From Aliivibrio sp. (lineage in GTDB: Bacteria; Pseudomonadota; Gammaproteobacteria; Enterobacterales; Vibrionaceae), in the NCBI GenBank assembly GCA_016764915.1, contig JAESQY010000131.1, forward strand, positions 1 through 64,000: a stretch of DNA of 64,000 bases, written 5' to 3'. This document shows positions 46,488-55,717 of this stretch, piece by piece. The translations under genes were made by a program, and so were the position numbers. A model generated the notes under the pieces. That model was not told the origin of the DNA. It saw nothing but the letters and a program-made list of their open reading frames with translations, and did not search any database. Each line of letters starts with the position of its first letter. The first letter of the stretch is position 1.

Positions 46488-46708
46488 TGTGCATCCTAGG
46501 AGTGTTCATGATATAGACGAGGCTGATTATACTCTTTTGTGCTATTTATTAAACAACAGTCAATCGCTTAATTAGTATTAGCTTATACGGTATAGATTGG
46601 TCTTGAGTTGGCTTTTAAACAATATGGAATTGAACTCAGAAATAGAGCAGGACTTGGAACATATGGGAGTATAGCAGAAGAGGTATGGTGTTATTGAAAT
46701 TGAAAATT

Positions 46709-46736
46709 GACGCAGATGACTATAGCCATCCACGTC
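46709..46736 (-). terminator. terminator of the cold-shock gene
   Basis: 10-bp stem with two G-T pairs (GACGTGGATG/CATCTGCGTC on the minus strand) and T-rich sequence beyond, just past the stop of the cold-shock gene. Confidence 0.7.
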
Positions 46737-46744
46737 GATTCGAA

Positions 46745-46957
46745 TTAAAGCGCTACAACGTTAGCTGCTTGAAGACCTTTTTGGCCTTGCTCTACTTCGA
46801 AAGATACTTTCTGGCCTTCAGCTAAGGTTTTGAAACCTTCAGAAGCGATAGCACGGAAGTGAACGAATACGTCAGCGCCGCCATTGTCTTGAGTAATGAA
46901 ACCAAAACCTTTCTCTTCGTTAAACCACTTTACTAGACCAGTTGTTTTATCAGACAT
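46745..46957 (-). CDS. cold-shock-domain protein (CspA family)
   Basis: 70 residues from ATG 46957 ([12 protein letters not shown]), with AAGGGA upstream; the frame's earlier ATG lacks one. RNP1 KGFGFITQD and RNP2 DVFVHFRAI are intact. Single-stranded RNA/DNA chaperone. The region upstream is AT-rich and long enough for the extended 5' leader usual for cold-induced members. Confidence 0.95.
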
Positions 46958-47295
46958 TTGATGTCCCTTGTATTTGAAATTCATAAATTTATCGTAACAG
47001 CACGATACGCTGACTGCTGAATTAAGATATGAAATAAAGTCATAGAAACACTTAGGATAACAACGGTTATGAAGCTTTCTTAGGTTTAACTTACACTTGC
47101 AGTTTCATTAATAATTCTTTAGCAATAAAGCGATACGAATAGTACCTTAGTGGCTATTTTTGTAAAGGAATAAATCCTACATATTTCAAATTTAACGATA
47201 AGCAAAGTTCAGATGTGTGATCAAATCAATAGTTTATATGATTTTTATAAACAAAAGAGTTAGAAGTAACTGTATAAACCCCGATGGAGAAGATG
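46958..47295. other. upstream region of the cold-shock gene
   Basis: About 340 bases. Expected to hold the promoter and long untranslated leader on the minus strand. No cold-box motif is assigned with confidence. Confidence 0.4.
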
Positions 47296-47474
47296 ATGAG
47301 CCTTATTAGTATTGTTATTGTTATTATTACTACCCTAAATGAAGAAAAACGTATTGGACGTTGATGGAAGACCTGACGAATCAAACATCACAGGATTTTG
47401 AGGTGATTTTAGTTGATTCAAATATCCAAGACGCCACGTGTGAAGTGGTGAGTGCCTACCAAGAGACTGCCTAA
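47296..47474 (+). pseudogene. remnant of a family 2 glycosyltransferase
   Basis: Two frames carry consecutive scraps of a GT2 N-terminus: MSLISIVIVIITTLNEEKRIGR, the nucleotide-sugar loop with TLNEE, then in another frame DLTNQTSQDFEVILVDSN with its Asp-x-Asp-like end and CEVVSAYQE. A frameshift lies between near 47364, and about 200 codons of the C-terminal part are absent. Decayed host gene. Confidence 0.75.
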
Positions 47475-47511
47475 CCTCATAATACAAAAGATGTCGGCTC
47501 AAGGGGGAAGT

Positions 47512-47690
47512 TTAGGCCGAAACAACGGGGGTATATATTTTCATCTCGAATACTCTTGAGAGCCGTGAGTCCATCTGGTTTTGGTAAACCACGATACCGT
47601 CAAGAGAAAGCTCTGCTATCAAGCCGGCTCTCTCCAATGTTTGAATGATCTGTTCTCCTAATCTGCGTTCATCTTCAACAACGCTAACAG
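47512..47690 (-). pseudogene. remnant of a response-regulator receiver domain
   Basis: Minus-strand scrap SVVEDERRLGEQIIQTLERAG, the start of an OmpR/PhoP-type receiver with its acidic pocket, then LPKPDGLTALKSIRDENIY in a second frame. The stretch holding the phospho-acceptor Asp appears deleted between them, and the frame ends at a stop. The rest of the gene is absent. Lies against the glycosyltransferase scrap. Confidence 0.7.
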
Positions 47691-47767
47691 TAAGTACCTC
47701 TCATTTTTGTTAATGAATGTCACGTACTATTGATGCCACTTATATTAGATTAAAAAATAGGGATGTT

Positions 47768-48142
47768 ATGAATTGGTATTTAATGACGATAAAGCAGTAT
47801 GTTGACTTTAGTGGCAGAGCAAGACGTAAACAGTATTGGTTTTTTACACTCATCAATATCATCTTGAGCCTATTATTATCATCACTCGATGGTTTGATTG
47901 GTTTATTTAATGTTGATGCAGGTTTGGGGTTGATCAGTGGTTTGTATTCTTTGGCTATTCTACTGCCGGCAATAGGGGTTACGGTGAGACGTTTACATGA
48001 TACTGGTCGCACTGGCTGGTGGCTTTTAATTGGTCTTATCCCATTGATTGGAGCATTAGTGCTTCTTTATTTTTTAGTGAGCAATGGAGAAGAGCAAACC
48101 AATAGATTCGGTACAAATCCCAAAATGGATGATTTTATGTAA
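47768..48142 (+). CDS. DUF805 membrane protein
   Basis: 124 residues from ATG 47768 (MNWYLMTIKQYVDFSGRARR). The family signature FSGRARRKQYWFF is complete, as is the RRLHDTGRTGWWLL motif between membrane helices. Four TM segments. Function unknown though the family is widespread in Gram-negative bacteria. Confidence 0.92.
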   Translation: MNWYLMTIKQYVDFSGRARRKQYWFFTLINIILSLLLSSLDGLIGLFNVDAGLGLISGLYSLAILLPAIGVTVRRLHDTGRTGWWLLIGLIPLIGALVLLYFLVSNGEEQTNRFGTNPKMDDFM

Positions 48143-48165
48143 ATAAAAAAATTCCGTAAATAATG

Positions 48166-48196
48166 AAAACCGTGACGATGGTGTTACGGTTTTTTT
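48166..48196 (+). terminator. terminator of the DUF805 gene
   Basis: Stem AAAACCGT/ACGGTTTT with an imperfect inner part, followed by T residues. Confidence 0.75.
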
Positions 48197-48295
48197 GACT
48201 CTGTGAATAAGTGATCTATCTATAAAAACGGCAAGTAATTTATCTTGTATACATTTATAAAATCGTGATGTCTGAAAAATTGAGCCTCCGTTTCC

Positions 48296-48316
48296 CTCTC
48301 AAAATTGAGAGTTTTT
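48296..48316 (+). terminator. orphan terminator-like hairpin
   Basis: 7-bp stem CTCTCAA/TTGAGAG with a 2-base loop, then TTTTT. An outer AGCCTC/GAGGCT pair (48283-48288, 48324-48329) encloses it. No gene lies directly upstream, which leaves room for a small RNA or a leader. Confidence 0.55.
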
Positions 48317-48713
48317 ATAATGAGAGGCTTATTACTTTGATCGTGGTCATTTATTATACAGTTACTTTGTTAGTGACTTATTACTTTATGTTTGATTTGT
48401 TAATTATAAATAAACCCTCTTAGTGGATTGTTATGCCATAAATAGCCTTACTTTATTCAGAGGTAAATATAGCTTAGCGTCAGTGGTGTTATATCAATAT
48501 TGAATTATTTGTAGTGAATATTTCTATTTAAATACTGAATTAAATCTTCCGATATTTTATAACTTCTTGTGTTATGAATTATTTCAACATGAGTGTTGTT
48601 ACGTATTGCTCTCAACTGTGTTGCGCGTTTGACAAGTTATTTAAGATTGTATATACCATTGATAGTCTTAAGTTTCTGCAATTGATAATAATAAATATAA
48701 GGTGGCATGTATA

Positions 48714-49907
48714 ATGATCACATCAGGTTATAGCTTTATCGCATTTATAGTTTGTTTCGCAGCAGGAGTGTTTTTTGTTGAGGAAAAGTTAAAATTAAAA
48801 ACAAAGTTTTTTGAATTTATCCCACCATTGGTCATTATTTATTTTGGCGTGATGTTAATGTCTACATTTGATTTTTGGTCATTGTCTATTGATGGTGAAA
48901 AAACAGGTGCAGGTATTGCAAGAGCTGGAGTCAAGGGAGCAATACTACCCTCGATGATCTTCTTAATGCTATTAAAGTGTGATTTAAGACATATTATAAA
49001 ATTAGGGCCGAAAATGTTGTTGGCTTTTTTCTCAGCAACAATGAGTATTGTGATTGGTTTTATCGTCACCTTTATCATATTCAAAGATATGTTGGCTGCA
49101 AACTCATGGCAGGCATTTGGGGCGCTATCAGGTTCATGGATAGGCGGTACTCAAAACATGGTAGCCGTGCAGCAGGCGTTGAATTTAGATGATGTTGGTA
49201 TGGGTTATACTCTACTGATAGATTCCATCGATTATTCAATCTGGATTATGCTTTTACTGTTCTTTGTTGGTTCAAGCAAATTAATATTAGCGTTTAATAA
49301 ATTTAACAAAGCTGATACACGCATCGTAGAAGAACTCTCTCAGCGTTTGGCTAAAATAGACGACAAAGTATCTAAAGAGGTGACATTTTTAGATCTATTC
49401 GGAACGCTAGCTTTTGCACTGGGAGCTGGTGCATTATGTGTATGGATCGCCCAATATTTACCTCAAACAACTTTTTTAAATAATACGACTTGGTCAATAT
49501 TGCTGGTGACTATTATGGGTATTGTTGGTGGGATGTCGCCGTTAAGTAAGGTGCCCGGAACCAAGCAGCTATCTAATATATTCCTCTATATCATGATAGG
49601 ATTAATCGCCTCTTCAGCAAACTTTGCCGAACTCACAGAAGCGCCTGTATACATTATTGCAGGAGCATGCATTTTGGCCATTCATGCGGCTATTATGCTT
49701 GTCATTGCAAAAATCTTCAAATTGGATCTCTTCACATGTTGTGTTGCATCAGTCGCGAATATAGGAGGTGTTGCTTCCGCTCCTGTTATTGCTGGAGCGT
49801 ACAACGACTCACTCGTTCCAGTTGGTGTGTTGATGGGAATGTTAGGCGCCATTGTTGGTACTGGAATGGGGTTGTTAGTGGCTAAAATCTTATTTATGCT
49901 GGTATAA
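48714..49907 (+). CDS. DUF819-family membrane transporter
   Basis: 397 residues from ATG 48714, with AAGGTGG seven bases ahead. About ten TM segments. Two internal motifs, SGSWIGGTQNMVAVQQAL and VASVANIGGVASAPVIAGAY, are the paired half-site signatures of the DUF819 (YjcL-like) permease family. Substrate unknown; the family is probably an ion- or amino-acid-linked exporter. Confidence 0.88.
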   Translation: MITSGYSFIAFIVCFAAGVFFVEEKLKLKTKFFEFIPPLVIIYFGVMLMSTFDFWSLSIDGEKTGAGIARAGVKGAILPSMIFLMLLKCDLRHIIKLGPKMLLAFFSATMSIVIGFIVTFIIFKDMLAANSWQAFGALSGSWIGGTQNMVAVQQALNLDDVGMGYTLLIDSIDYSIWIMLLLFFVGSSKLILAFNKFNKADTRIVEELSQRLAKIDDKVSKEVTFLDLFGTLAFALGAGALCVWIAQYLPQTTFLNNTTWSILLVTIMGIVGGMSPLSKVPGTKQLSNIFLYIMIGLIASSANFAELTEAPVYIIAGACILAIHAAIMLVIAKIFKLDLFTCCVASVANIGGVASAPVIAGAYNDSLVPVGVLMGMLGAIVGTGMGLLVAKILFMLV

Positions 49908-49930
49908 ATTGACGTCATTTCGTGTAAAAG

Positions 49931-49984
49931 TGCCTTTGGTGTTACTGCTAGAAAATAGAAGTAATATCTTAGGCATTTTTTTAT
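49931..49984 (+). terminator. imperfect terminator after the permease
   Basis: TGCCT...AGGCA outer stem with internal GTTACT/AGTAAT pairing and a T-run of seven. Confidence 0.7.
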
Positions 49985-50065
49985 AGTTGATTGATGACAA
50001 TAATTAACACTGAGATTTATGATATGTTTTAATAGTATATGCCTATATAGCTTTAAGAGGGCTCG

Positions 50066-50482
50066 ATGAAAATTAGCAAATTGATGAGTGAAAATATTGT
50101 TATTGTCGAGTTGAATGATCCCCTGAGTAAAGTAAAGGAGATATTTGAACAAACTGAATTCCATCACCTGCTGGTTGTGGAGGATGGGAAAATGTTTGGT
50201 GTTATTTCTGATAGAGATTTACTTAAATCCGTCAGTCATAAAATCGACTCTATATCTGCTACGACCAAGGAACTGGCGTCTCTGAACAAAAAAGCACACC
50301 AGATAATGACGCGCAAGCCCATCTCCCTAAATGAAGCCGCGACAGTGACTGAAGCGATTGATATCTTTAATCAACATAAAATATCGTGCATTCCGATTGT
50401 CAATGACAATGAAAGCCCTGTCGGTATCGTGTCATGGCGGGACATAATGCGTGAACTTGGTAAGCAATGTAAACGCGCTTAG
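50066..50482 (+). CDS. CBS-domain pair protein
   Basis: 138 residues consisting of two CBS motifs (about 1-60 and 75-135): FHHLLVVEDGKMFGVISDRDLL and KISCIPIVNDNESPVGIVSWRDIM. Such free-standing Bateman modules bind adenine nucleotides and adjust a partner enzyme or transporter. It follows the DUF819 permease in the same direction after a terminator. Confidence 0.9.
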   Translation: MKISKLMSENIVIVELNDPLSKVKEIFEQTEFHHLLVVEDGKMFGVISDRDLLKSVSHKIDSISATTKELASLNKKAHQIMTRKPISLNEAATVTEAIDIFNQHKISCIPIVNDNESPVGIVSWRDIMRELGKQCKRA

Positions 50483-50648
50483 TTACTTTAAACATCAAAA
50501 TACAGCCACAAATTCTAAGTACAGATTAATAAATACTCTGTCGTCATCGTATACAACTCTAACAGCTATGTACCTGTAGGGGTGTATCTTGTCCTTTCAG
50601 GTTGATAAAATGTCGCACAATAAAAATACCCTTTTTCATAGGTGAAAT

Positions 50649-51370
50649 ATGTCAATCAGTCACTCACGTATTGATCGCTTTATTAGTGAGACATGCAATA
50701 TTAATAAACGAGATGTGCGTTTATTATTGGCACAAAAGCGCATTGAGGTTGACGGTGACATTGCGAGCGATACAAGCCAGATTATTGATAAGTTTTCAAA
50801 AATATCCTTTGATGGTGAACTTTTACAAAACAATGAAGCCAGTTATGTGATGCTGCATAAGCCGATAGGCGTGGTGAGTGCGACGAAAGATAAACAGCAT
50901 AAAACCGTCATTGATCTATTAACGATGCCAGAGAAAGAGCAGCTACACATCGTAGGTCGTTTAGATTTAAATACCTCCGGTTTGGTATTATTAACCAATG
51001 ATAGCCGATGGTCTGAACGTTTAACCCAGCCTGATAGCAAGGTGATAAAACGTTATATTGTGACGTTGAAAAACCCACTTACCTCTGAGTATATTGCCGC
51101 TTTTGAGCAAGGGATGTATTTCTCATATGAGGATATTACGACTCGGCCCGCCACATTATCGATAATCTCCAATCATGTTGCACAGGTGATCTCGTCGAAG
51201 GGCGTTATCATCAAATAAAGCGCATGTTTGGTCGTTTCCGTAATCCTGTGATGGCACTGCATCGTCAGTCGGTCGGTCAACTTCAGTTAGATAAACAATT
51301 ATTACTCGGACAAAGCCGCTACTTAACCACAGAAGAAGTGCTAACAATGACTGGTGCTGAAAGTGGTTAA
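50649..51370 (+). pseudogene. rsuA: RsuA-type 16S rRNA pseudouridine synthase, frameshifted
   Basis: S4-like N-terminal RNA-binding domain (about 1-50), then the catalytic core with LHKPIGVVSATKD and GRLDLNTSGLVLLTND, whose Asp is the nucleophile. The first frame stops at 51218. The expected VEGRYHQIKRMFGRFRN block and C-terminus continue in the -1 frame from about 51188 to a TAA at 51370. One base appears missing near 51187. Either decay or an assembly error; the catalytic centre is in the first part. Confidence 0.8.
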
Positions 51371-51375
51371 TCATT

Positions 51376-51588
51376 ATGGCCAACCTGAAGGGGATTGTTG
51401 GCGGTGAACTTAAAGGTTATACAGAGATGTTGACTGACGCTCGCAATAAAGCCATTGAACGGTTAGTCGAAGAGGCAGATAAACTAGGTGCCGATGCAGT
51501 TGTTGGTATTCGGTTTACAACCAGCTCGATAACGGAAGGTGCTTCAGAAGTATTGGCCTATGGTACGGCGGTTAAGTTAGAAAGGTAA
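51376..51588 (+). CDS. YbjQ/UPF0145-type protein, N-terminally short
   Basis: 70 residues against the usual ~105. It begins at the family's KGIVGGELKGYTEMLTDAR region and continues through LGADAVVGIRFTTSS and the closing AYGTAVKLE. The first ~35 residues, which build half of the oligomer interface, are missing; the gene starts five bases after the frameshifted pseudouridine synthase. Probably a deletion has joined the two, so function is doubtful. Confidence 0.75.
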   Translation: MANLKGIVGGELKGYTEMLTDARNKAIERLVEEADKLGADAVVGIRFTTSSITEGASEVLAYGTAVKLER

Positions 51589-51617
51589 CGGAATCTAATG
51601 CAGGCTATAAAGTAACC

Positions 51618-51648
51618 ATTGAGAATGGTTCTCATTCTGGTGTAGAAT
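51618..51648 (+). promoter_or_regulatory. sigma70-type promoter overlapped by a Fur-box-like palindrome
   Basis: TTGAGA (51620-51625), a 17-base spacer and TAGAAT (51643-51648) make a good promoter. The palindrome TGAGAATGGTTCTCA, close to Fur-box half-sites, covers the -35 and spacer. Reads toward the methyltransferase gene. Binding in iron-replete cells would repress it. Confidence 0.6.
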
Positions 51649-51702
51649 CTTAATAAGTCGTTGAGCACATAAGTATTTATGCGTAATTATTGAGGATTGA
51701 AG

Positions 51703-52329
51703 ATGATTGAGAATAAGTGGGAACAGTTTGCGAAGAATTTTGAAGAAAATAATAACTATGTAGTTGGTAGTAATGACATTCAAAATATTAAAAATATATT
51801 GAGTGGATTATCTAATACAGGCAAAGTTTTGGAACTTGGATGCGGTAATGGAACCTATACTGAGTGTTTTATTGAGTCGGCTTCAAAAATAGTAGCCACA
51901 GATATCTCAGAACCGATGGTATCGGTAACACTTGAAAGGTTTGAAGGTCAAAAAATGATCCAAGTAGAGAGAGCGGATTGTTTTAATTTACCCTATGAAA
52001 GTGCTTCATTTGACACTGTTTTTATGGCAAATCTTCTGCATGTTATTCCAAATCCAGAAACAGCACTATCAGAATGTTTTCGAGTATTAAAAGAGGGTGG
52101 GAAGCTTGTTATCGTAAGTTTTACACTTTACCAAATGAGTTTCCTTAATAAAACGTTGCTAAAATACAGATACATGAGGAAATACGGGGCAAAGTCATCT
52201 TCTAGCTTTATGCTTACTCCTCAGTTAGCTGCTGACATGGCAAAATCGTCAGGATTTAAAAATGTGACTGCTGAACTAGTTGGATCAAACGTCAACGCGG
52301 TGTATCTCACAGCACTCAAAATCACTTGA
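51703..52329 (+). CDS. class I SAM-dependent methyltransferase (Methyltransf_11 type)
   Basis: 208 residues from ATG 51703 (MIENKWEQF), with TGAGGA six bases ahead; a TTG six bases upstream is less likely. Motif I is KVLELGCGNGTYTECF, the ribose-binding acid is in IVATDISEPM, and motif IV FDTVFMANLLHVIPNP follows, then the LxxGGKLVI strand. Substrate unknown. Its promoter carries a candidate Fur box, so iron control is possible. Confidence 0.85.
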   Translation: MIENKWEQFAKNFEENNNYVVGSNDIQNIKNILSGLSNTGKVLELGCGNGTYTECFIESASKIVATDISEPMVSVTLERFEGQKMIQVERADCFNLPYESASFDTVFMANLLHVIPNPETALSECFRVLKEGGKLVIVSFTLYQMSFLNKTLLKYRYMRKYGAKSSSSFMLTPQLAADMAKSSGFKNVTAELVGSNVNAVYLTALKIT

Positions 52330-52340
52330 ATTTAGATTAC

Positions 52341-53618
52341 TTATGTCACCACTATATTGGTGTCGGTTTCTAACTGCTTTAGTATCTTTCTTTCGACAAA
52401 GGATGAGATAACAAACATAACGATGTAACCGGTACATAACGCGGTGATGATCGCCACTACATTCTGGGTGAGTTGTGAAAACAGGTAGTACGACACGACT
52501 AAAGTGGCTATGCCTGTTAACCGAATCATCAAACTCGTCGTAAAACGCCCGTGTGCTTTAATATAAGCCAGCTGATAAGCGTTAAGCATCATAAAGATAA
52601 AGAAGATAGAAAAGTGGAACAACACAGGTTGTGCGCCACTGTATTCTGCTGGAAATACCCAACCAATAAGTGCTTTGCCATACATTAAAATCACACTGAA
52701 AAACGTTAAGCTCACAATCGCAGATAGTTGGAAAACCCAGCGACGAATTAGGCGTATTTGCTGGTGGTCATTTTTTCGAAGGTTCACCGCCAACTCTGGT
52801 AATACAAAACGGTAAATAGGGAAAACAAACAACATAGTCATATAAGTGAAAATGGGACGAACGACGACTTGGAAGTCACCGAGTTCATCAATACTAAAAT
52901 GGCTAATAGTCAGTAGAACGGTGATATAGATCATCAAGATACTGGCGCCTGCTTCGAGAGATGCTGTGAAGCTCTTTTTTACGTAATTGATCAAGGTAGA
53001 ATCAAGGTGGACACTGGCTAATGGGTGTGTAGTAATCGCTTTTCTGCGGCGAATAAACATATAAACAGCAATCAAAAACGCGGACATGCTCAAGCCATAA
53101 AACAGGGAGGCGAGTGCATCGAAACCCAAGACGTAATAGCAAACTAGAAAGATAGAAAGGTTACAAAGAGGCTCAAGCCAAGTCACTTTGTTAGAGATAT
53201 CGTATAAACGGTACATTGCAATCAGGTTAACAAAATACAGTTTTAAACCTAAGCCAAAGATAATGCACAATAATTGCAAATAACTGACATCAATATGAAG
53301 GGCGTGCTTAATATAGGGGATGACTAAACCCCATGTGAGAAGCACCATAGCAATTAAACTAAAACGAAATATGTTGATGATATCACGGTCATTTTTAAGT
53401 TGAGAATAACTGACCACCATCGATGAACGAAATCCAGACAATAAAATTAATGAGAGAGAGATAATGTCCACGACACTATGAAAAAGGGCAAGATCACTTT
53501 TAGGTACCCATTGAGCTAACCATATTTTAAAGGAAAACCCGACCACAATACTGATGATTGTGGCCCAGATTCCAGTAATAAACGCGGTTTTCAAACGTGT
53601 AAGCGATTCGTTCTGCAT
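52341..53618 (-). CDS. polysaccharide/lipopolysaccharide flippase (Wzx-like)
   Basis: 425 residues, 12 predicted TM segments, no signal peptide. Belongs to the MATE/MOP-type polysaccharide exporters by length, helix pattern and charged loops such as RRWVFQLSAIVSLTFFS. Flips lipid-linked sugar units across the inner membrane. It stands alone, without glycosyltransferases or a polymerase next to it, although a decayed glycosyltransferase lies 5 kb upstream. Confidence 0.82.
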   Translation of the reverse strand: MQNESLTRLKTAFITGIWATIISIVVGFSFKIWLAQWVPKSDLALFHSVVDIISLSLILLSGFRSSMVVSYSQLKNDRDIINIFRFSLIAMVLLTWGLVIPYIKHALHIDVSYLQLLCIIFGLGLKLYFVNLIAMYRLYDISNKVTWLEPLCNLSIFLVCYYVLGFDALASLFYGLSMSAFLIAVYMFIRRRKAITTHPLASVHLDSTLINYVKKSFTASLEAGASILMIYITVLLTISHFSIDELGDFQVVVRPIFTYMTMLFVFPIYRFVLPELAVNLRKNDHQQIRLIRRWVFQLSAIVSLTFFSVILMYGKALIGWVFPAEYSGAQPVLFHFSIFFIFMMLNAYQLAYIKAHGRFTTSLMIRLTGIATLVVSYYLFSQLTQNVVAIITALCTGYIVMFVISSFVERKILKQLETDTNIVVT

Positions 53619-53702
53619 GGTATTAATACTGCCCCTTTATGGTTGGGGATAGTATATCGCAAACAATTATCATTTAATAACATTCTTAAGTTCCAGTTTC
53701 GA

Positions 53703-53879
53703 TTAACTTTCTGGAAACTCACCTTGGTGGCCTTTGTGTTGTTCATTTGCCTGCCAGTGTTCGTTGGGATCAAAAGCCTCATCGCAAAGATCAATAGTAA
53801 AACCCATTTCGATGATCTCTTTTAACGTAAGATCGTCTGCCATGTTGACCACCTCACCAGTTTGATTATGTAATTTCAT
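53703..53879 (-). CDS. small acidic protein, unknown
   Basis: 58 residues from ATG 53879 (MKLHNQTGEVVNMADDL), preceded by GAGGAG; an earlier in-frame codon lacks one. Has TGEVV and an acidic helix (LKEIIEMGFTIDLCDEAFD). No family recognised. Confidence 0.65.
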   Translation of the reverse strand: MKLHNQTGEVVNMADDLTLKEIIEMGFTIDLCDEAFDPNEHWQANEQHKGHQGEFPES

Positions 53880-54158
53880 ATTTACTCCTCTTCTTGCCAT
53901 GTCGCGCTATTTATTGACACCATATCTACTAATTATAGAGGAGAATGGCTGTTTGGTTTGACTGAGGAATGGATAAATTTGGCGAGGGTGCCTTAAGTAT
54001 GGGCAAAGAGTGGCTCCTTTTATATTGATGCAATTATTATTATATAAATAATCAATATTTTTTATATAAGACACTCATTTCATTTGAAATACATGATAGC
54101 TTATCGATAATTAATACAGTGATGTAAGCAATGAGCAAGGGCTTGGAGGCCGTATAAA

Positions 54159-54770
54159 ATGAGTCAACAGCAAGAGTATATTTCAGGTTTGGGCAAAGAC
54201 TCGGTAGTACCGCCTGAAATTAAAGGTTGGAATTGGGGAGCATGTCTGCTTAATTGGATCTGGGGGCTTGGCAATAGCACCTACATTGCACTGTTAACCT
54301 TTATTCCCATTGTGAATATCGTGATGTTTTTCATGCTCGGAGCAAAAGGCAACGAATGGGCATGGAGAAACCGAACATGGAGAGACATTGAGCACTTTAA
54401 AAGTACACAAAGGAAGTGGAGAAATGCCGCTTTAATCTTTATATTTGTGATTATACCTCTGTTTTTCATACTTATCGGGAATTTACTTAAAGGGGAAGCT
54501 TTCGATAAATCATTGAGCGCAATCTCAGCCAATCAGCAGGTAATAGGACTCATCGGTACACCAATGGCGGCTGATTATTTTGTGACGGGTAATGTCAGTA
54601 CCCGTGGCTCCGGTGGTGAAGCGTCGTTACAATATTCTGTAACCGGACCAAACGGCAGTGTTGATGCATACGTATTCGCACAGAAACAAATGGAGACTTG
54701 GTCTCTATATGAAGTGGTCGTGTACAGTGAGGAGTTCGCAAAAAGAATCGATGTGGTAACATCAAAATAA
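54159..54770 (+). CDS. membrane protein with Coa1/Tim21-type C-terminal domain
   Basis: 203 residues. N-terminal WGACLLNWIWGLGNSTYIALL segment as in DUF2628-like small membrane proteins, two or three TM segments (about 27-65 and 89-112), then a periplasmic or cytoplasmic domain of about 85 residues with ADYFVTGNVSTRGSGGEASLQ and YSVTGPNGSVDAYVFAQK, as in Coa1-like cytochrome-oxidase assembly proteins. GGAGG precedes the start. Role inferred only from resemblance. Confidence 0.72.
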   Translation: MSQQQEYISGLGKDSVVPPEIKGWNWGACLLNWIWGLGNSTYIALLTFIPIVNIVMFFMLGAKGNEWAWRNRTWRDIEHFKSTQRKWRNAALIFIFVIIPLFFILIGNLLKGEAFDKSLSAISANQQVIGLIGTPMAADYFVTGNVSTRGSGGEASLQYSVTGPNGSVDAYVFAQKQMETWSLYEVVVYSEEFAKRIDVVTSK

Positions 54771-54790
54771 TGAGTTAAGAAGGAGTACTC

Positions 54791-55141
54791 ATGTTAGAAC
54801 TGTTTAAAGTGGTTGTGGTAACCAATTTATTGGCTTCTTTTGTTGTTTATAGTCTCTCGAAACATGTTGCGTTCTTCGCTTCAACTGCAACGATGGATTT
54901 CCTATTTTATATTGTCATTATTATTTGGGTAATTGCGCGTTTAACCTGGGAGGGGGGAAGCCAAAGTCGCAATTGGGCGGTAGACCCCGCGGCGAATAAA
55001 GCAAAATCAATGGTATCAGGGCATGATTTCGAATCAGATTTTAATGAACAGAAAAAACAAAATTATCAATTTGGTTTGATGATGTTTATTGCTGGTTTAC
55101 CTGCATTTTTGGGGGCTGCTTTCCTGCTGTTTCTATCATAA
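54791..55141 (+). CDS. small three-TM membrane protein, unknown
   Basis: 116 residues; AAGGAG before the ATG. TM segments at about 5-20, 28-52 and 95-115, joined by a soluble loop. Follows the Coa1-like gene by 20 bases in one transcript. No family recognised. Confidence 0.72.
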   Translation: MLELFKVVVVTNLLASFVVYSLSKHVAFFASTATMDFLFYIVIIIWVIARLTWEGGSQSRNWAVDPAANKAKSMVSGHDFESDFNEQKKQNYQFGLMMFIAGLPAFLGAAFLLFLS

Positions 55142-55268
55142 TCAAGTTTTGGTCAAAGCGACAATCAGTAGGGTATTGGTTGCTCTACTTTAACAATGTA
55201 AATGAAATCTTCACATTGAACTGATAATTCTTTACAGCAATTTTAATTTTATAAGAGGTTGATTTTAC

Positions 55269-55682
55269 ATGGAAGTTCATTTGCTATATCCAATGTTTTT
55301 GATGGTTCTACTAACGCTCGTTGTTGGTATAATCACCGTAAAAGCGAGAATCAAAAGTGTGAAAAATGGCGAAATAAGCGCAAAATACTTTCGTTTAATG
55401 GATGGACAGGCGTTACCTGAGCTTGTCACCAAAACCACACGTAATTTTAATAATCAGTTTGAAATTCCGACTCTGTTTTATGTGGTTTGTACTCTGTATA
55501 TTAGTTTTGGCTTAGAGAGTTTATTAGCCGTAGTTTTTGCCTGGTTATTTGTTGCTCTACGAATTGCACACTCATACATTCACATCACTTATAACCATGT
55601 ACTCCATCGTATGTTGACATTTTTTGGTGCATTTTTCTGTGTTATTGCGCTTTGGGTGAATCTGTTGGTTATGAAAATATAA
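55269..55682 (+). CDS. MAPEG-family membrane protein
   Basis: 137 residues, four TM segments. The NFNNQFEIPTLFYVVC motif and RIAHSYIHITYNHVLHR near the end are MAPEG signatures. Members conjugate glutathione or make eicosanoid-type products in eukaryotes; bacterial substrates are mostly unknown. Confidence 0.88.
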   Translation: MEVHLLYPMFLMVLLTLVVGIITVKARIKSVKNGEISAKYFRLMDGQALPELVTKTTRNFNNQFEIPTLFYVVCTLYISFGLESLLAVVFAWLFVALRIAHSYIHITYNHVLHRMLTFFGAFFCVIALWVNLLVMKI

Positions 55683-55717
55683 TGTCATTCAAATAAACAG
55701 ATATTCAGAGGGCGATA

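Larger units (their letters stand above)
48143..48713. other. intergenic region with two terminators
   Basis: About 570 bases between DUF805 and the permease. Beyond the DUF805 terminator, a second terminator-like hairpin stands alone, so a short RNA could be made in the gap. The last 350 bases hold only AT-rich sequence and the permease promoter. Confidence 0.4.

Noticed and set aside
49682-50167. 161-codon minus-strand frame
   Set aside because: Spans the end of the permease and start of the CBS gene in antisense; no family features.
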